Shown: in pieces, positions 35,940 through 47,949 of the stretch
How the letters are laid out: every line of letters begins with the position of its first letter
How positions within the stretch are numbered: the first letter of the stretch is position 1
Assembly (NCBI GenBank): GCA_019671005.1
Contig: CM033714.1
Coordinates: forward strand, 85,985,909-86,049,908
Length of the DNA stretch: 64,000 nucleotides
Reading direction: 5' to 3'
From: Hibiscus mutabilis
Taxonomy: Eukaryota; Streptophyta; Magnoliopsida; Malvales; Malvaceae
Made by a program: the position numbers and the translations under genes
Notes under the pieces: model-generated
Databases searched by the model: none
What the model saw: the letters and a program-made list of their open reading frames with translations, nothing else
What the model was told of the DNA's origin: nothing

Positions 35940-36635
35940 CTTACGGCTTAAACGAGCATGACCGTCTTGTTAGGTCTGCACCCGAACTTTCATCCAAAAC
36001 TTAGTCCTTATGTTGTATCTTGCCAGGCTCACCAAAAGAAAGAAACCATCCAGCCTAGAGATCCTTTTAGCATCTATCATATTTCAAAATCTGACGAACC
36101 CAAACCTCTTACCAGCTCTGCTTCTTTTCACCGGGATGAAAGTGTTTGATTATCTCTCCGTGAAGTGTGAAAGAAGCCCACAAACCTTTTCAATGCATCT
36201 TTGAAGGGATGTTCGAAACAAATACAGTGATAATAGTATTTGCAGATGTACGTACTCTCATTTCTGGATTTAAATTCTCTCGCCTCAAACGCCACTCTCG
36301 TATTTATTTTATTTTTAGAAAAACGAGTTGTTATTTACTTTTGTCGGGTTTGACGATTTTGTCTCGGCTGCTGCTTTTGTATTTGATGGTTTGCCTTTCG
36401 GTTTTAGCATTCTATCTCTTTGGAATTTTTTTCTTAATTAATAAAAATTGTTGGCTTAACGAAAAAATAAAGACAAATAATCTTCTTCGCAATACATATT
36501 TTGAATACGAGAAAAGTAGTTCCTAAGAAAATTGTAAACAAGTAAAAGAATTTTCATGCTTTTTCCATCATATCTAACTACCTAACCTAATTGTGAGGAA
36601 GAATTTAGACGAATTTAGGTAAAGACAAATTTGAT
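35940..36635. other. spacer with LINE-like 3' tail
   Basis: About 36300-36450 is T/G-rich (GTTGTTATTTAC, GGTTTGCCTTTCGG) and ends TAATTAATAAAAATTG, which recalls plant LINE 3' ends. No coding motif is present. Confidence 0.3.
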
Positions 36636-37941
36636 TCAGACATTTCCAGTCCTCGAGTTTAGAAGCAACTCATCGAGATAGCGCTGATAAACAAAAGAAA
36701 CAAATCCCCAGATGGCCAACAACATGGAAATGGCCTTGATACCAGTCATAGGATCCTGGAAGAACACTCTTGCCAACACTGGAACTATGGGTATCCCTAA
36801 CATGCCGATGACATTCGAGAAAAGCGAAGACGCTTCAAAGATCAAACCCACCGCACCAATCCAGCAAACTTGCCCCCCGATGGCTATCCAAACCAGAACG
36901 TTGACGTACGACGACTTCCCCTGTTTAAACCCTTCCATTTCTTTCCCCAGACTCTCCCATTCCCCGCTCCCGAAAAGACCCACCAAGATTATCAAAGTTG
37001 CAACCAACGATGGGCGGATTACCATGTCCAGCACAACCTTGAATGTCTGTTTCTTCAGAATCTTTTCGAAACAAACTTGTGTTAGAGACAGCAATAGTCC
37101 GTACCCTGCTGAAGCAGCGACCGTACATACAAATCCAATCATGTATTTCCCTTTCGAAACTTGTGTGGAACCGGAACCTGTGGAATCGTTTTGGAATATG
37201 AGAAGGGTTGAAGAGACTGTGAGGAGAACTAAAGAGTTGATTACGAAAGGGTGAAATTCTGGGAATTAAGGAAGAAAGAAAACAAGGCATTGAAGGCTAA
37301 TTGAGAAGCACAAATGAGGGAATAAGTGGAGACTGGGAGATATAAAAGGCCAACTGAATACAGCAGGCAATCGGCTGCCAATAGTACTCCTAGTCCAGAA
37401 TACATGCCCGAAAGAATCAAAACAGATTCGTGGTTTGCAGATTTGTATGATGAAAGCTAATATAAGGGGATGAGGATTGGGAAACCGGCAACTTGAACAA
37501 AGGTTGCTAGCCACTTGCTGTTTCCACCTTTGTCATAATACAGCCTTCCGAGAAGTACAGCCATGGACGAACCCGAAAGCGAGAAAAACGTATAGATTGT
37601 CATTAGGAGCCACCGTTTGGAGGTTCTTTGTTGAGCGATTGTCGTCGACTGGCTGGTACGTTCATTTGTTTGCTGCTCAACCGAATTTTCATCTAATTTG
37701 TCTTCCTCGGCTGGTAAACAATCAATACTTTTACATGTTAATTTCCAGCAGTTAATAAGGTTATTAAGTACAGCTTAGAAATCGAACTATAAATAGATTC
37801 TTGAATGATTGTCTTGAAGAAGGGAGATCAGAAAGTATATAAGATGATCATCAATAGTCAATAGCAGAAGCCAAGCAGTTGAAACTTGAAAGGTGACTTA
37901 CCCACCACGATCTGGAGTTGTATTTCTGAAGCTTCCCCCAT
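36636..37941 (-). pseudogene. PUP: purine permease (PUP) pseudogene, copy 2
   Basis: Exon 1 is 37902-37941 (MGEASEIQLQIVV, donor GTAAGTC) and exon 2 is 36636-37710. The reading matches copy 3 closely: MTIYTFFSLSGSSMAVLLGRLYYDKGG, then GFPILIPLY followed by a TAG at 37457-37459 where copy 3 has Tyr. Twelve codons (the NNS...NPPS segment) are missing in frame after that. A one-base loss near 37250 then shifts the frame before LLTISATLL-type sequence; the last 168 residues (MIGFVCTVAASAGYG to NSRTGNV) are open. A truncated protein is possible but a working ten-helix carrier is not. The adjacent upstream sequence is shared with copy 1 and, less, with copy 3. Confidence 0.9.
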
Positions 37942-40265
37942 GTCCCCAAGTTCAATATTCAATCAAAGATTGAAAGGAGAAAACTAGAGAAAAGAAGCTA
38001 ACTAAAGGCGGATAAACATGGAAACGATAGCATAGGGCAATATGGGGTGTTGTGCAGCGTATGACTTGAGAAATGTGAAGCAACTCTGGATTGCTTTACA
38101 GACACTGGATTGCTTTACCACAAATTTTGAAGCCGTGCGCTGCCGTGGATGAAGTGAAGACTTACGGTCCTTTTGGTTCTTCGAATATAGTATTACTCTT
38201 GAGAATATAATATAATTTTAAAATGTAATATTATTTGATATATTATTAAGAATATTACATTGTTTTATTTTATAGGAATTTTTTTATAAGTATGTTTGGT
38301 AAGAATTTAAGATTATAGTGTTTGGTTTAGAAAATATAAAATTATCAAAATACATATTTTTTTGAATAAAAAATATATATTTTACCAAATTGTTTTTGTG
38401 ATATATTTTATTTTTAACAAGTTGAACTTCCAATATTGTAACAAAATATTTGTATGAAATTTCATAGAAAACATTTCAATTTTTCCTATTATCTTTTATA
38501 AAATTCTTGCATAAATAATTTAATATATTTAAAATGTTATAGTACTATATTATATAATTTATTTATATGTGATGTTAATTATAACAATAAATTTAAGATT
38601 TTAGAATAAACAAAATGAACATTAAGAGAGAAAAATTGAGCCTATTACTTAGAACAAGAAATAATTATATAATATTTGTAATCATTAATAAGAAAGAACT
38701 ATAGATTCTATGATTTTGGGTTTGCATATGGCCGTTCAAGATTATTGAAATCTATGTTATTATGTGAGTGGTTTATATTATAATATGTTTGACATGAGTA
38801 TATTCATTCAAAAAAATCATACAACGATCATATATGCACACTCATTTTCAAATATTTGAGTCGCTAATATTTAAATGGAAATGAAGAATGATAAATGCAT
38901 TGACAAACACCATTTGCTATAAGTTCCTTACATATAAGAACTGCAATCACAATTGCAATTTTTAAGCCACTAAATTGGATACGTAATTAAAATCTTCCAA
39001 ACAAAAGAGTTAGCCATAAGAGCAGTGCATATATAGCAATAGAAAATAATAATTTCAAACGATCAAGATGTAGCATTGCTTTGATTTTTTTTTTTAGATG
39101 TGAAACGGGGTATCACTACAAATCTCATTAAAAATCCTCCTAAGCTTAAATGAGGGAAAAGAATACTTATAGTAGTACGTACAAAGTAATCAAAAACTTA
39201 CTCACAACGAACAATACAAAACGTCCAACACAACAAACGATCAAGAAGCAGCATTGCGTTGATTTCTTTGGTGAAGCTAACAACTCTTGATATAGCTTCA
39301 AGTTCCTATAAAAATATAAAGTGATATTTAAAAATTGGCACAAATTAAGCAGAAACATGAATTAGAGAATATAGTGATAGTTTTCTGATTTGTCTATCCC
39401 ACAATTACACAGATCCAACAATAAACAAGTAATTTAGAACCCAAAAAACATATTATGATGTTTTAGAATCTAAAAAAAATAATCAGGAATTAAACACTAT
39501 ATATATAGTACATTATCATAACTTGTACAAGTGATATATAAAAATATAATTTCATTTCACTTTTACTCGCTATCATTTGTTTTGCAATAAGTCTAAGATC
39601 AATATCATCGAATGAATCACGATAAGTGAAAAAAGAGAGAAACTTTTGATCAAAATAATTCCAGAGTATCACCAATTCAAAATATTTAATAAATTTTGCT
39701 CCAATTGTAATTTGACCCCTATAAAAAGAAATATGTAAATTAAAAAGTATAAGAGTATTAAATATTTTATCAGGTTGAATTAAAGAAAGATGGGTTTATA
39801 TATGTAAATTCTTTTTGTCTAGTAATAATTTAGGTCCCTATAAATTTAAATGTCAAACAAACTATGTCTTGTCCACTAAATTTTGAATTTAAATTTAATA
39901 GGCCCTTAGAATTTTTAAATTTACTATTTTGACTTTTCGGCCAATTAAAAGATCTCGCCAGGTAATTTTTTAGCTAGTTATAAAATTGATTGTCTTTGCA
40001 AGTAAAAGACCTATGATTTTTTTTTACAATCCATACACTTTTGATAAAAACAAATCAATCGAGACATTCATACATCATTGGTAGATAAATTCTATAGCTT
40101 CTAAACAACTAAGATTTCAACTTAAAAAACTATCATTGTTCTTGTCATTCAATATAGCTTTTGATCTTGAAAACTGCACCAAGAAGCTTAAACTAGAAGT
40201 AAAACAAAATCAGTCCCGTTTGCAAGTAGGAAATGCATGTAATGCTATTTCATGACAAATTTGGT
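37942..40265. other. intergenic DNA between permease copies 2 and 3
   Basis: 38046-38140 is the shared permease upstream block. 38160-40230 is AT-rich with no gene. About 39090-39160 has LINE-3'-like sequence on the minus strand, too short to call. Confidence 0.45.
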
Positions 40266-41464
40266 TTAAACTTTTTCAATCCCAGAATTTCGATCATCGA
40301 GATAATGCTGGTAAACATAGGAAACAAATCCCCAAATGGCCAACACCATGGAAATCGCCTTAATCCCGGTCATGGGATCGTGGAAAAACACCATTGCAAA
40401 GACTGGAATAATGGGTAACCCTAACGTGCTGATGACATTCGAGAAAAGCGACGACGCTTCCTGGATCAAACCCACCGAACCGATCGAGAAAACTTGCCAA
40501 CAGATTGCTATCCAAACCAAAACGTTAACGTACGATGACTTCCCCAGTTTAAACCCTTCCATTTCTTTGCCCAAACCCTTCCATTCCCCACTGGCGAAAA
40601 GACCCACAAAGATTATCAATGTTGCAACCAATGACTGGTAGATTATCATGTCCAACACAACCTTGAATGTTTGTTTTTTCAAAACTTTTTGGAAACAAAA
40701 TTGTGTTAGAGACAACAATAATCCATACCCTGCTGAAGCAGCGACTGTACACACAAACCCCATCACGTATTTGCCTTTGGAAACTGGTGTGGAGCCTGAG
40801 GAACCGTTTTGGAACACGAGAAGCGTTGCAGAGATTGTGAGGAGTACTAAAGAGTTGATTATGGAAGGGGTGAATTTTTGGGAATTAAGGAAGAAGGAGA
40901 AGAAGGCATTGAAGGCTAATTGGGAAGCACAAATGAGGGAATAAGTGGAAACTGGAAGATCTGAAAGGCCAACTGAATACAACCGGGAACTGGCGGCCAA
41001 AAGTACTCCGAGTCCTACATACATACCTGAAAGAACTAAAACAGATGGTGGGTTTATTTTCATGTTGCTGTTGTTTGTGTTTTGGCTTGAAGATTTGTAT
41101 GATGGAAGGTAATACAAGGGAGTAAGGATGGGGAAACCGGCAATTTGAACAAAGGTTGCTAGCCAGTTGCTGTTTCCACCTTTGTCGTAGTACAATCTTC
41201 CGAGAAGAGTAGCCACTGACTGACCGGCGAGGAGAAAAAATGTATAGATTGTCATTAGGAGCCACCATTTGTAGTTTCTTTGTCGAGTCGACTGGTTGAT
41301 GCTTCCGTTTGTTTGAGGCTCAACTGTATTTTCATCTAATTTGTGCTCCTCGACTGGTAAACAATCCGTAATTTACATGTTAGTTCAAGCTCTTAACCAT
41401 ATGATATGAAGTGAAGGGGTGAGTTACCTAGGATCTGGAGTTGTATTTCTGGAGCTTCCCCCAT
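40266..41464 (-). CDS. PUP: purine permease (PUP), copy 3, intact
   Basis: Membrane carrier of the drug/metabolite transporter fold, expected to move purines such as adenine, cytokinins or alkaloids with protons, at the plasma membrane or tonoplast. Exon 1 is 41428-41464 (MGEAPEIQLQIL) and exon 2 is 40266-41353, giving 374 residues, the normal PUP length. The intron (41354-41427) starts GTAACT and ends TTTACCAG. The start is chosen because MGEAxEIQLQI is the usual PUP N-terminus and exon phases fit (G plus TC). Landmarks are FLLAGQSVATLLGRLYYDKGG, PPSVLVLSGMYVGLG, STYSLICASQLAFNAFFSFF, GKYVMGFVCTVAASAGYGLL and SSLFSNVISTLGLPIIPV, with about ten hydrophobic segments. It is the only working member of this local three-copy cluster. 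The substrate cannot be told from sequence. Confidence 0.93.
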
Positions 41465-41849
41465 GTCAAAGTTTTGAGCAGTTCAATGTTCTGTTTTCTC
41501 CTTGAAAAACGCTATACAAAACAGAGTTGATTCTTGAAGGCGGAGAAAAGATAAAGGAAAAACACATGGCAATATTGGCGGTTGTGCAGTCACCATTTGT
41601 AATGAGAAAGGTTGCTATGCAGGGACTGGGAAAGCCTCTTCACTACTTTCAAAGTCCTGCATAGAGAAGATCGATCCCTGACCCTGACCTTGGGTGGGTC
41701 CACTTTCATTCACCAGCTTGCTTAAAAACTTTACTAAATTATTTAAAAAATATTACAAAATAGATCATTTTCAAAAGTTATATAATGAACTTTAAATTTT
41801 ATTTTTAGTTACAAAATAATCACTGAAACGTTAATTGCGGTTAGGGATG
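41465..41849. other. 5' flank of permease copy 3
   Basis: TATGCAGGGACT (41616-41627) and AGTCCTGCATA (41653-41663) form an imperfect inverted repeat. No clear TATA box was found. Confidence 0.35.
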
Positions 41850-42200
41850 TAAAAAATTAACTCGATCTAAAATTTCGACTAGAACCTATTAGAATCAGAA
41901 CTTATTTTGACCTGAAACTAATCTGTAACCGACTGTTGTTGACTAGAACCCGAGTTGGACCTAATATTGTAGTAATCAAACTCGAATTGCACCCGACTGA
42001 TACGAACCCGAACCCGAGACTAACCTGGCAAATAATCGATATAACCCGACTGAAACGACCCGAGATCCGATTTTACCCGACTTGTTTTGAATCGGCCTGT
42101 TAATTGACCCGACTTATTTTAAACCTAGCATGTTGTTGACCTGAACTAATATAGACCTAGCTTAATATTTACCTGGACTATAATTGAAGAAGCCTATGAT
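41850..42200. repeat. degenerate CCCGACCTGAAAT-like array, left part
   Basis: Words such as AACCCGA, GACCCGAC, GACCTGAA and CCCGACTTGTTTTGA recur about every 12-25 bases. The same array goes on at 44270-44509 and 46583-46680, so two insertions have split it. Confidence 0.6.
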
Positions 42201-42289
42201 TTGATGATTTTCAAGAGAAAAATTAAGGATTTAAGAAATTATAAATTTATTATATTATAATGTGAGAAACTAATTGACCCCTATGATGA

Positions 42290-42790
42290 TATTTTAATAT
42301 GATGATATTTTTGTTCATTTTAGTACTTAAAACTTTATTTTTAGCCGAAATTGACCTATATATATTTCTATTTTTGGTAATTTAGTCGAGTAATATTTTT
42401 GTTTATTCTAGTCCTACAATTTAATTTTTAGTCAAAATTGTCCCATATTTATTTATATTTTTTGTAATTTAGTCCAATAATATTTTTGTTTATTCGAAAT
42501 TGACCCTTATTCATTTTTTTTGTAATTTAGTCCAATATTTTTAATACGATGATATTTTGTTCATGCTAGTTCCCAAAATTTAATTTTAACCAAAATTAAC
42601 CCCTATTTATTTTATATTTTGTAATTTAGTCCAATATTTTTAATGTGCTGATATTTTTGTTCACTCTAGTCCCTAATATTTAATTTTTAGCCAAAATTGA
42701 CTCTTGTTTATTTTTAATTTTTATAATTTACTCTAATATTTAAAATATGATGATATTTTTATTCATTCTAGTCCCTAACATTTATTTTTA
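42290..42790. repeat. minisatellite of about 70-105 bp units, about six copies
   Basis: Units carry GATGATATTTTTGTTCATT, TAGTCCCTAA, TTTTTAGCCAAAATTGACCC and TTTGTAATTTAGTCC in order. Starts lie near 42301, 42392, 42479, 42547, 42646 and 42749, with variable deletions. Confidence 0.65.
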
Positions 42791-42791
42791 A

Positions 42792-44260
42792 TGTGATCCG
42801 TGTTCGTGAAAGGTGTAAAGTGTGCAAAAGTACTATATTTTCTACCTTTTTCTCATAATTATTGTTAGACCTATGCTCATTTTAGTTGCATATTTAGTCA
42901 TCCATGCATTATTTCATGATTTCCTTCACCGTTAAGCTTGATTACACAATTTGGTTGGTTTTGTGGAAAAAATGTTCTCGGTATGTGCATTTTTGTGTGC
43001 AGGAATTAATTGCCCTAGCAAGCAAAAAATTGCCGAAGCAATTGAGGATAAAGACAAAGAAGCTGCCAATTTGATGATTGGATAAATCCATCTTATTCGA
43101 TATGAGCACGAGAAGCAAGGATAAATCTCAAAGAGTTAGAATTCCACGCAGAGATCAAAGGAGATTGAAACTTCACACATGAGGAGTTTTTGGAGGAGAA
43201 TGATTAAAGGAATTTATTATCTCTATTATCTTATTTAATTCCAACTTAAACTCATCCTCATCTACAACAATTCAACCTAACCATCTCCTCTAAATAAAAG
43301 ATTTATGCGCAGCCTTGGGAGGGGACGAAAAGAGCCGATTGGAAGAGAAAAAGAGAAAGGGCTGCTCGATAACTCCATCTTATTCTTCATTGTTTCTATT
43401 CAATTCATGTTATAAATTATTTCTTTTGTGTTTCTTTTGCACGTAACCATGAACTAAACTTAATTGGCTTGGGTTATTGTGTTTTGTGGTTGTGAAACGT
43501 TTGGATTGTTTAGGTTTTTGAGTTGCAATTCAATTTCAAAGTTTGTTCATTATTGGTTCTTAATTTGATTGCGAGTGAATTGGGAGAGAATCTCGTGAAT
43601 TCATCTATTTATCTAATATCGGGAGAGTTAGATTCAAGAAACGAATGGGCATGGTCTTCACTCTAACAATCGTTAGTAAAGATTAATCTGACTTAGGGAT
43701 AAGTTGCGGATTTCAACGGCTAAGAGGAGCGTAAGATCGGTTGTTGTTCACCTATGGTTAACGTAGGGATGTATCACCGAGGCATGCACAATTGACCAGT
43801 GTTTCGAGTTAGGGATAACAAGAAGCCATTGAAGAACGCTTCGCCGAGCTTTGAAGAAGTCGCCCAGTTGCCAAGACAATCGCATCATTCCCAGTTGCCA
43901 CGGCAATTGACGAATTGCCTAGGCAATCCAACTGGTTCTAATTGTCAAGACAATTGTGTGGCTTCAGCAATTAATTACCACGACAATCCATCGGATAATC
44001 ATACCACGACTCACGATAACCCGGCCTATTCTCTCTTATTCGACTACAATCTTCTTTATTTACTTGCTCTTTTATTTTACTTGTTAATTTAAACTCCTAC
44101 AATCATCAATTTATTCTTCTTTTCAGTGCAAGAAGTTAGAATCCAGAAGTTGCACCAATCCCTGTGGAGACGATATTTAATCTATATTATAACTTGCGAT
44201 GTGTACACTTGCACCAATTGCGAAGTACTCTAAACACGCAGCAAAAAGGCGTTAAATAAT
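42792..44260 (+). mobile_element. Athila-like LTR fragment
   Basis: The 3' part has CCCTGTGGAGACGATATTTAA and GATGTGTACACTTGCACC, which recall the ends of plant Athila-type Ty3 LTRs. A possible start is TGTGATCCGTG at 42792. No target duplication or internal domain was found. The frame at 43799-44092 is rich in short repeats and is not a known protein. Confidence 0.4.
43010..43986. repeat. seven TTGC-N4-GCAA-like palindromes
   Basis: Twelve-base units lie at 43010, 43030, 43868, 43895, 43915, 43942 and 43975. Examples are TTGCCTAGGCAA (perfect), TTGCCACGGCAA, TTGTCAAGACAA and TTACCACGACAA. Five are packed into 120 bases. Confidence 0.7.
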
Positions 44261-44269
44261 TCACTTTAA

Positions 44270-44509
44270 ATGACCCAACTCAAAATGTATCGACTATTTG
44301 CACCGAACTCAAACTTAATACGAATTCGAAACCCGAATTAACCCGACCTAAAATGAAATCGGCATGAAATTACCTGACCTGAAATTAAACCGACTTAAAG
44401 TCCACTCGAGCCTGAAATAACCCGACCTGAAGTCCACCCGAGCCCTAATTAACCCATCAATTAACTGATTCGAACTCGAACCGTTTTGATCCAACCTGAA
44501 ATTGACCCG
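44270..44509. repeat. degenerate CCCGACCTGAAAT-like array, middle part
   Basis: It contains AACCCGACCTAAAATGAAAT, TACCTGACCTGAAATTAAAC and AACCCGACCTGAAGTCC, continuous in style with 41850-42200 and 46583-46680. Confidence 0.65.
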
Positions 44510-46582
44510 TGTAATACCCATTTTTGTCCGGACCCCAAATTATATTTGAACCACTTATCCTAATTAAACCAAAAAAATCAATCAAACCAAAAAAGGGGGG
44601 CATGCCGCCCATACCCTGCCTCACATTTCCCCCATGCCCTGATATTTCCCATTCCCACACTCCACTCAACCTTTTTTTATTATTTTATTTCTCCATCACC
44701 CATTTTATAATTCACACTACAAATTGAACAAATGGGGGGCAAAAAAGAGGGAGAGGTTGGCGGCAATTTGAATAAAGAATTAGGGGAGGAGCCGGCCATT
44801 CCAAAATAAAATGAAAATTTGAAGGGGGCTCTCGGCTATTGAAGAAAAATAGGGGAAAGAGCCGGCATTCACTCTTCATTTTATTTTGGGTATCCTTTTT
44901 ATGTATGTTTATGGTGTAATCATTTTTAATCTAATGATGTTTTATTAGTAATCTCTTATTTATTTTTAGTTATTAGGTTTTTATATGTTTTTATGTTCAT
45001 ATCTTTCTATATGTTGTTAGGATGTTTAGATTAATTATTGATGGTTGTTTAATATTTATTTTTTAATTTTCTCATATGTAAATATGTGTGTTTATTTTTA
45101 TCACGATGTGTAGTTGTTTATGGCTTTTATTTGTGTATATGTACGTATGTATATATGTTTTCAGTAAGCATCTATGTACATTACGTTATATATATGTGTA
45201 TTAAGTTGTGTATTACCTATATATGTTAAGTAATATATGAGAATATATACTATGTTTCTTTTAGTATATGTTTATATAATACTATATTTATATTTATTGA
45301 TTTTTGCCATATTTTTTGTATATGTATGTGTTATATATTTTAGTATGTGTTATTTTAGATTCCTTGTTATATTAGTTTTATTATTATTGTTATTATTATA
45401 TTTATACAAAATAATCTATTTTCTATATGTTATATATTAAGATTATATTTTTATTATTATGTATATATACGTATAGTATTCTAATATGTATTTATTACGT
45501 ATATGTTTTTGGTATGTGAAACATGTTTTATATTATTATGTATATATAATTTTTTCTACAACCCATATTTTACGTATAACTTTTTATATTTTCTATATTT
45601 TTATATCAGATATATATATAAGATTTCATGTATATATTGTTGCTTGTACATATTATTATGTTATTACGTTAATTAATATTTGTGAATAAGTTAGATTAAT
45701 ATTTATGTATGTATGTTTTGAATATGTTGCATTGTGGTTTTTGTTTAGGTTTTATTACATGTATATATATGGTTAATTATTTCTTGAAGTATGTTTTTTC
45801 TCCTTTTTCACATGTTTTTTATGCTTTGTTATTGTGATATATCGTGTTTATGTTTTTTATTTGTGTTTAATGTCGTGATAGTGTTATATGTATATCATGC
45901 ATTTGTATTTTTTTCTTATGTGTTTAAGCATGTTAAAATTAATTAGTTTAGTTTTGGAAGCATGTCTTTTGCATGTTTATATTTATATTTTATCTTATTA
46001 TTGTAACATGTCATGTTATTTTCGTTCATGCATTTCATTTAATATTATTTATTTATTTACGTTAGATTAGTAGGTTATAATGTTAGTATTTATCTTGATT
46101 ATCGCATTGTATTTATTTATGTTTGTCGTGTTTTTTAAGTTTGCATTACGGATATATTTTGTCAATACGGTGCCCTTTTATTCGAGCGTAAACGATGCCA
46201 GTATCAGGCGTAGTGATAGTGGTTGGGCGTTTACTCTCGGATAAAGGGGCCTTTAAAATTTACTCGCACATATAACCAAATTTTAATTTAATCGTCACTT
46301 TAATCCGGAAAGTTTAATATTAATAAAGCGGTAATTATTAAAGTACCAATTTTGGGCGGTGTGGGGGTGCTAATCCTTCTCCATCCGTACCCGACTCTCG
46401 AACCCATCAATTTTAAATCTCTGGTTTTTTACGGTGCCCGGCCTACCTAAGTGGCCGGTGGCGACTCTATTTTTAAATAAAACACGGGTTTTATAAAACT
46501 CCACGCGGAATGCACCATTTTCAATATTTTCAAAACAAAAATTAAAAAAAAACCTTTTTTAGCGAGAGGGGACATCGCTACA
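44510..46582 (+). mobile_element. solo LTR of a Tat/Ogre-type Ty3 element, target duplication ACCCG
   Basis: It starts TGTAATACCCATTTTTGTCC and ends GGGGACATCGCTACA, with ACCCG at 44505-44509 and 46583-46587. It is 2073 bases long. Near the 3' end it has GGTGCTAATCCTTCTCC and GGTGGCGACTCT, as in many plant Ty3 LTRs. The middle (44900-46140) is very rich in T and TA. No internal region is attached, so recombination between LTRs removed the rest. Confidence 0.88.
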
Positions 46583-46680
46583 ACCCGCAGCCGACCTGAG
46601 TCGAAACATCAAATCAACCTAAAATGACATGTATCCGATTTAACCCGACCTGACATGACCCGACCTAAAACTCATCCGAT
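46583..46680. repeat. degenerate CCCGACCTGAAAT-like array, right part
   Basis: ACCCGCAGCCGACCTGAGTC, AACCCGACCTGACATGACCC and GACCTAAAACTC continue the array broken by the solo LTR. Confidence 0.6.
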
Positions 46681-47949
46681 TACATGATTTTACATTCTAC
46701 GGTAAATAGTTGACAAAGTAGTTACACAAATTTTAATAATAGTACATTTAATCCTCCATATTTACACATTCAATCAATTTAGTCCTAATTGAACAAATCC
46801 TATAAATTTACTTCTCAATAAATTCAAAAAAGAAAATTAGTAGTTTCATCTTCATCTTCACGCCATTGATTGAAATTCCTTTTCATACCATCCTCTCTTT
46901 CAAAACATCCATAGCGAAGTGCTTCACTAATCCACCATATCCCCACAGCCACATAGTTTCCCAGATCAATTTAAAGGTTACAAGGGTCACTCTGGGGTAC
47001 AACCGTACAAGCTACTTTTTACTGATTTAGATCTTAAATAGATATGGCCATAGACTCCATTTTTTTGTATAAATACGGGTATTTAATCTATTAACACATG
47101 CATATTTTGATGGCGACCCCCACAACCTAATTTGTTTGATTCACAATGTCAAAATTCTAATCTCTAACATTAAAATCTAACGACTCAACTCGCTAAACCA
47201 ATTGATAATTAGTTATAAGCTCCAAAATTTTAATGTGCATTGCAAATTGCAATTCCCTAATAAATAAATAACCTTATCATTGTTATTTTGTTTGCCCTTT
47301 CAAAAAGATAACAAAAATTAAAGAAAAAAATAGAGGTGAATAAGAATAAATGTAATTTACTTATATTAGAAGAATATTTGTACAAAATACTCAGATTCTT
47401 CATTTTACTAAAATACCCATATCTACGGACAGAGTGCTCATCCAGTCCAACCACTTAGATTCAACATATATTTAGACTAGACATACCCATATCAGACATG
47501 CTCAAAGGTACTTCATCATCCAACTAACAAACGGAACATGCCTATATCAGACGCATGTCCGTATCTGACACACACACCTGATCTGATAAGGAAATATAGG
47601 CCACCAGTCAGCAAGCATCGGACTTTTTCCGACCAACAAAAAGGTATTAACCACATGAGTCACGTTGCTGAATGGTGCATTGGCCAGGATTGTCTGACCA
47701 AGTTTCTAACCTTAAAAACCAAAAGAACCAATTAAACTGGAACAGGAGATGGTTCACATATTGAATAATGCATTGTGGATGAGCAAGACCAGCTTAACAT
47801 GCATAAAGGTTAGAATAAACATCACTGTCACTTGCCTTAAATGCTAACCAACCAGCCCTTTCTGCAGTTGATGATTCTGTGTCATCCATGACTCTCTATG
47901 CCACCATCACCGTATTGCAACCGTGATTATAAGCAACGCTTCTCGAAAA
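46681..47949. other. intergenic DNA and 3' flank of the K+ channel gene
   Basis: No coding motif is seen. The last few hundred bases may hold the 3' UTR of the channel gene, but no clear poly(A) signal pair was identified. Confidence 0.4.

Noticed and set aside
43799..44092. 97-codon frame rich in His, Asn and Gln
   Set aside because: It is made by the TTGC-N4-GCAA repeats in an LTR-like fragment.
42787..44269. TTTAA on both sides of the Athila-like fragment as a target duplication
   Set aside because: The right copy does not follow a CA end and TTTAA is frequent in this DNA.
45237..46070. Several hydrophobic frames in the solo LTR
   Set aside because: They arise from T/TA-rich LTR sequence and have no motif.
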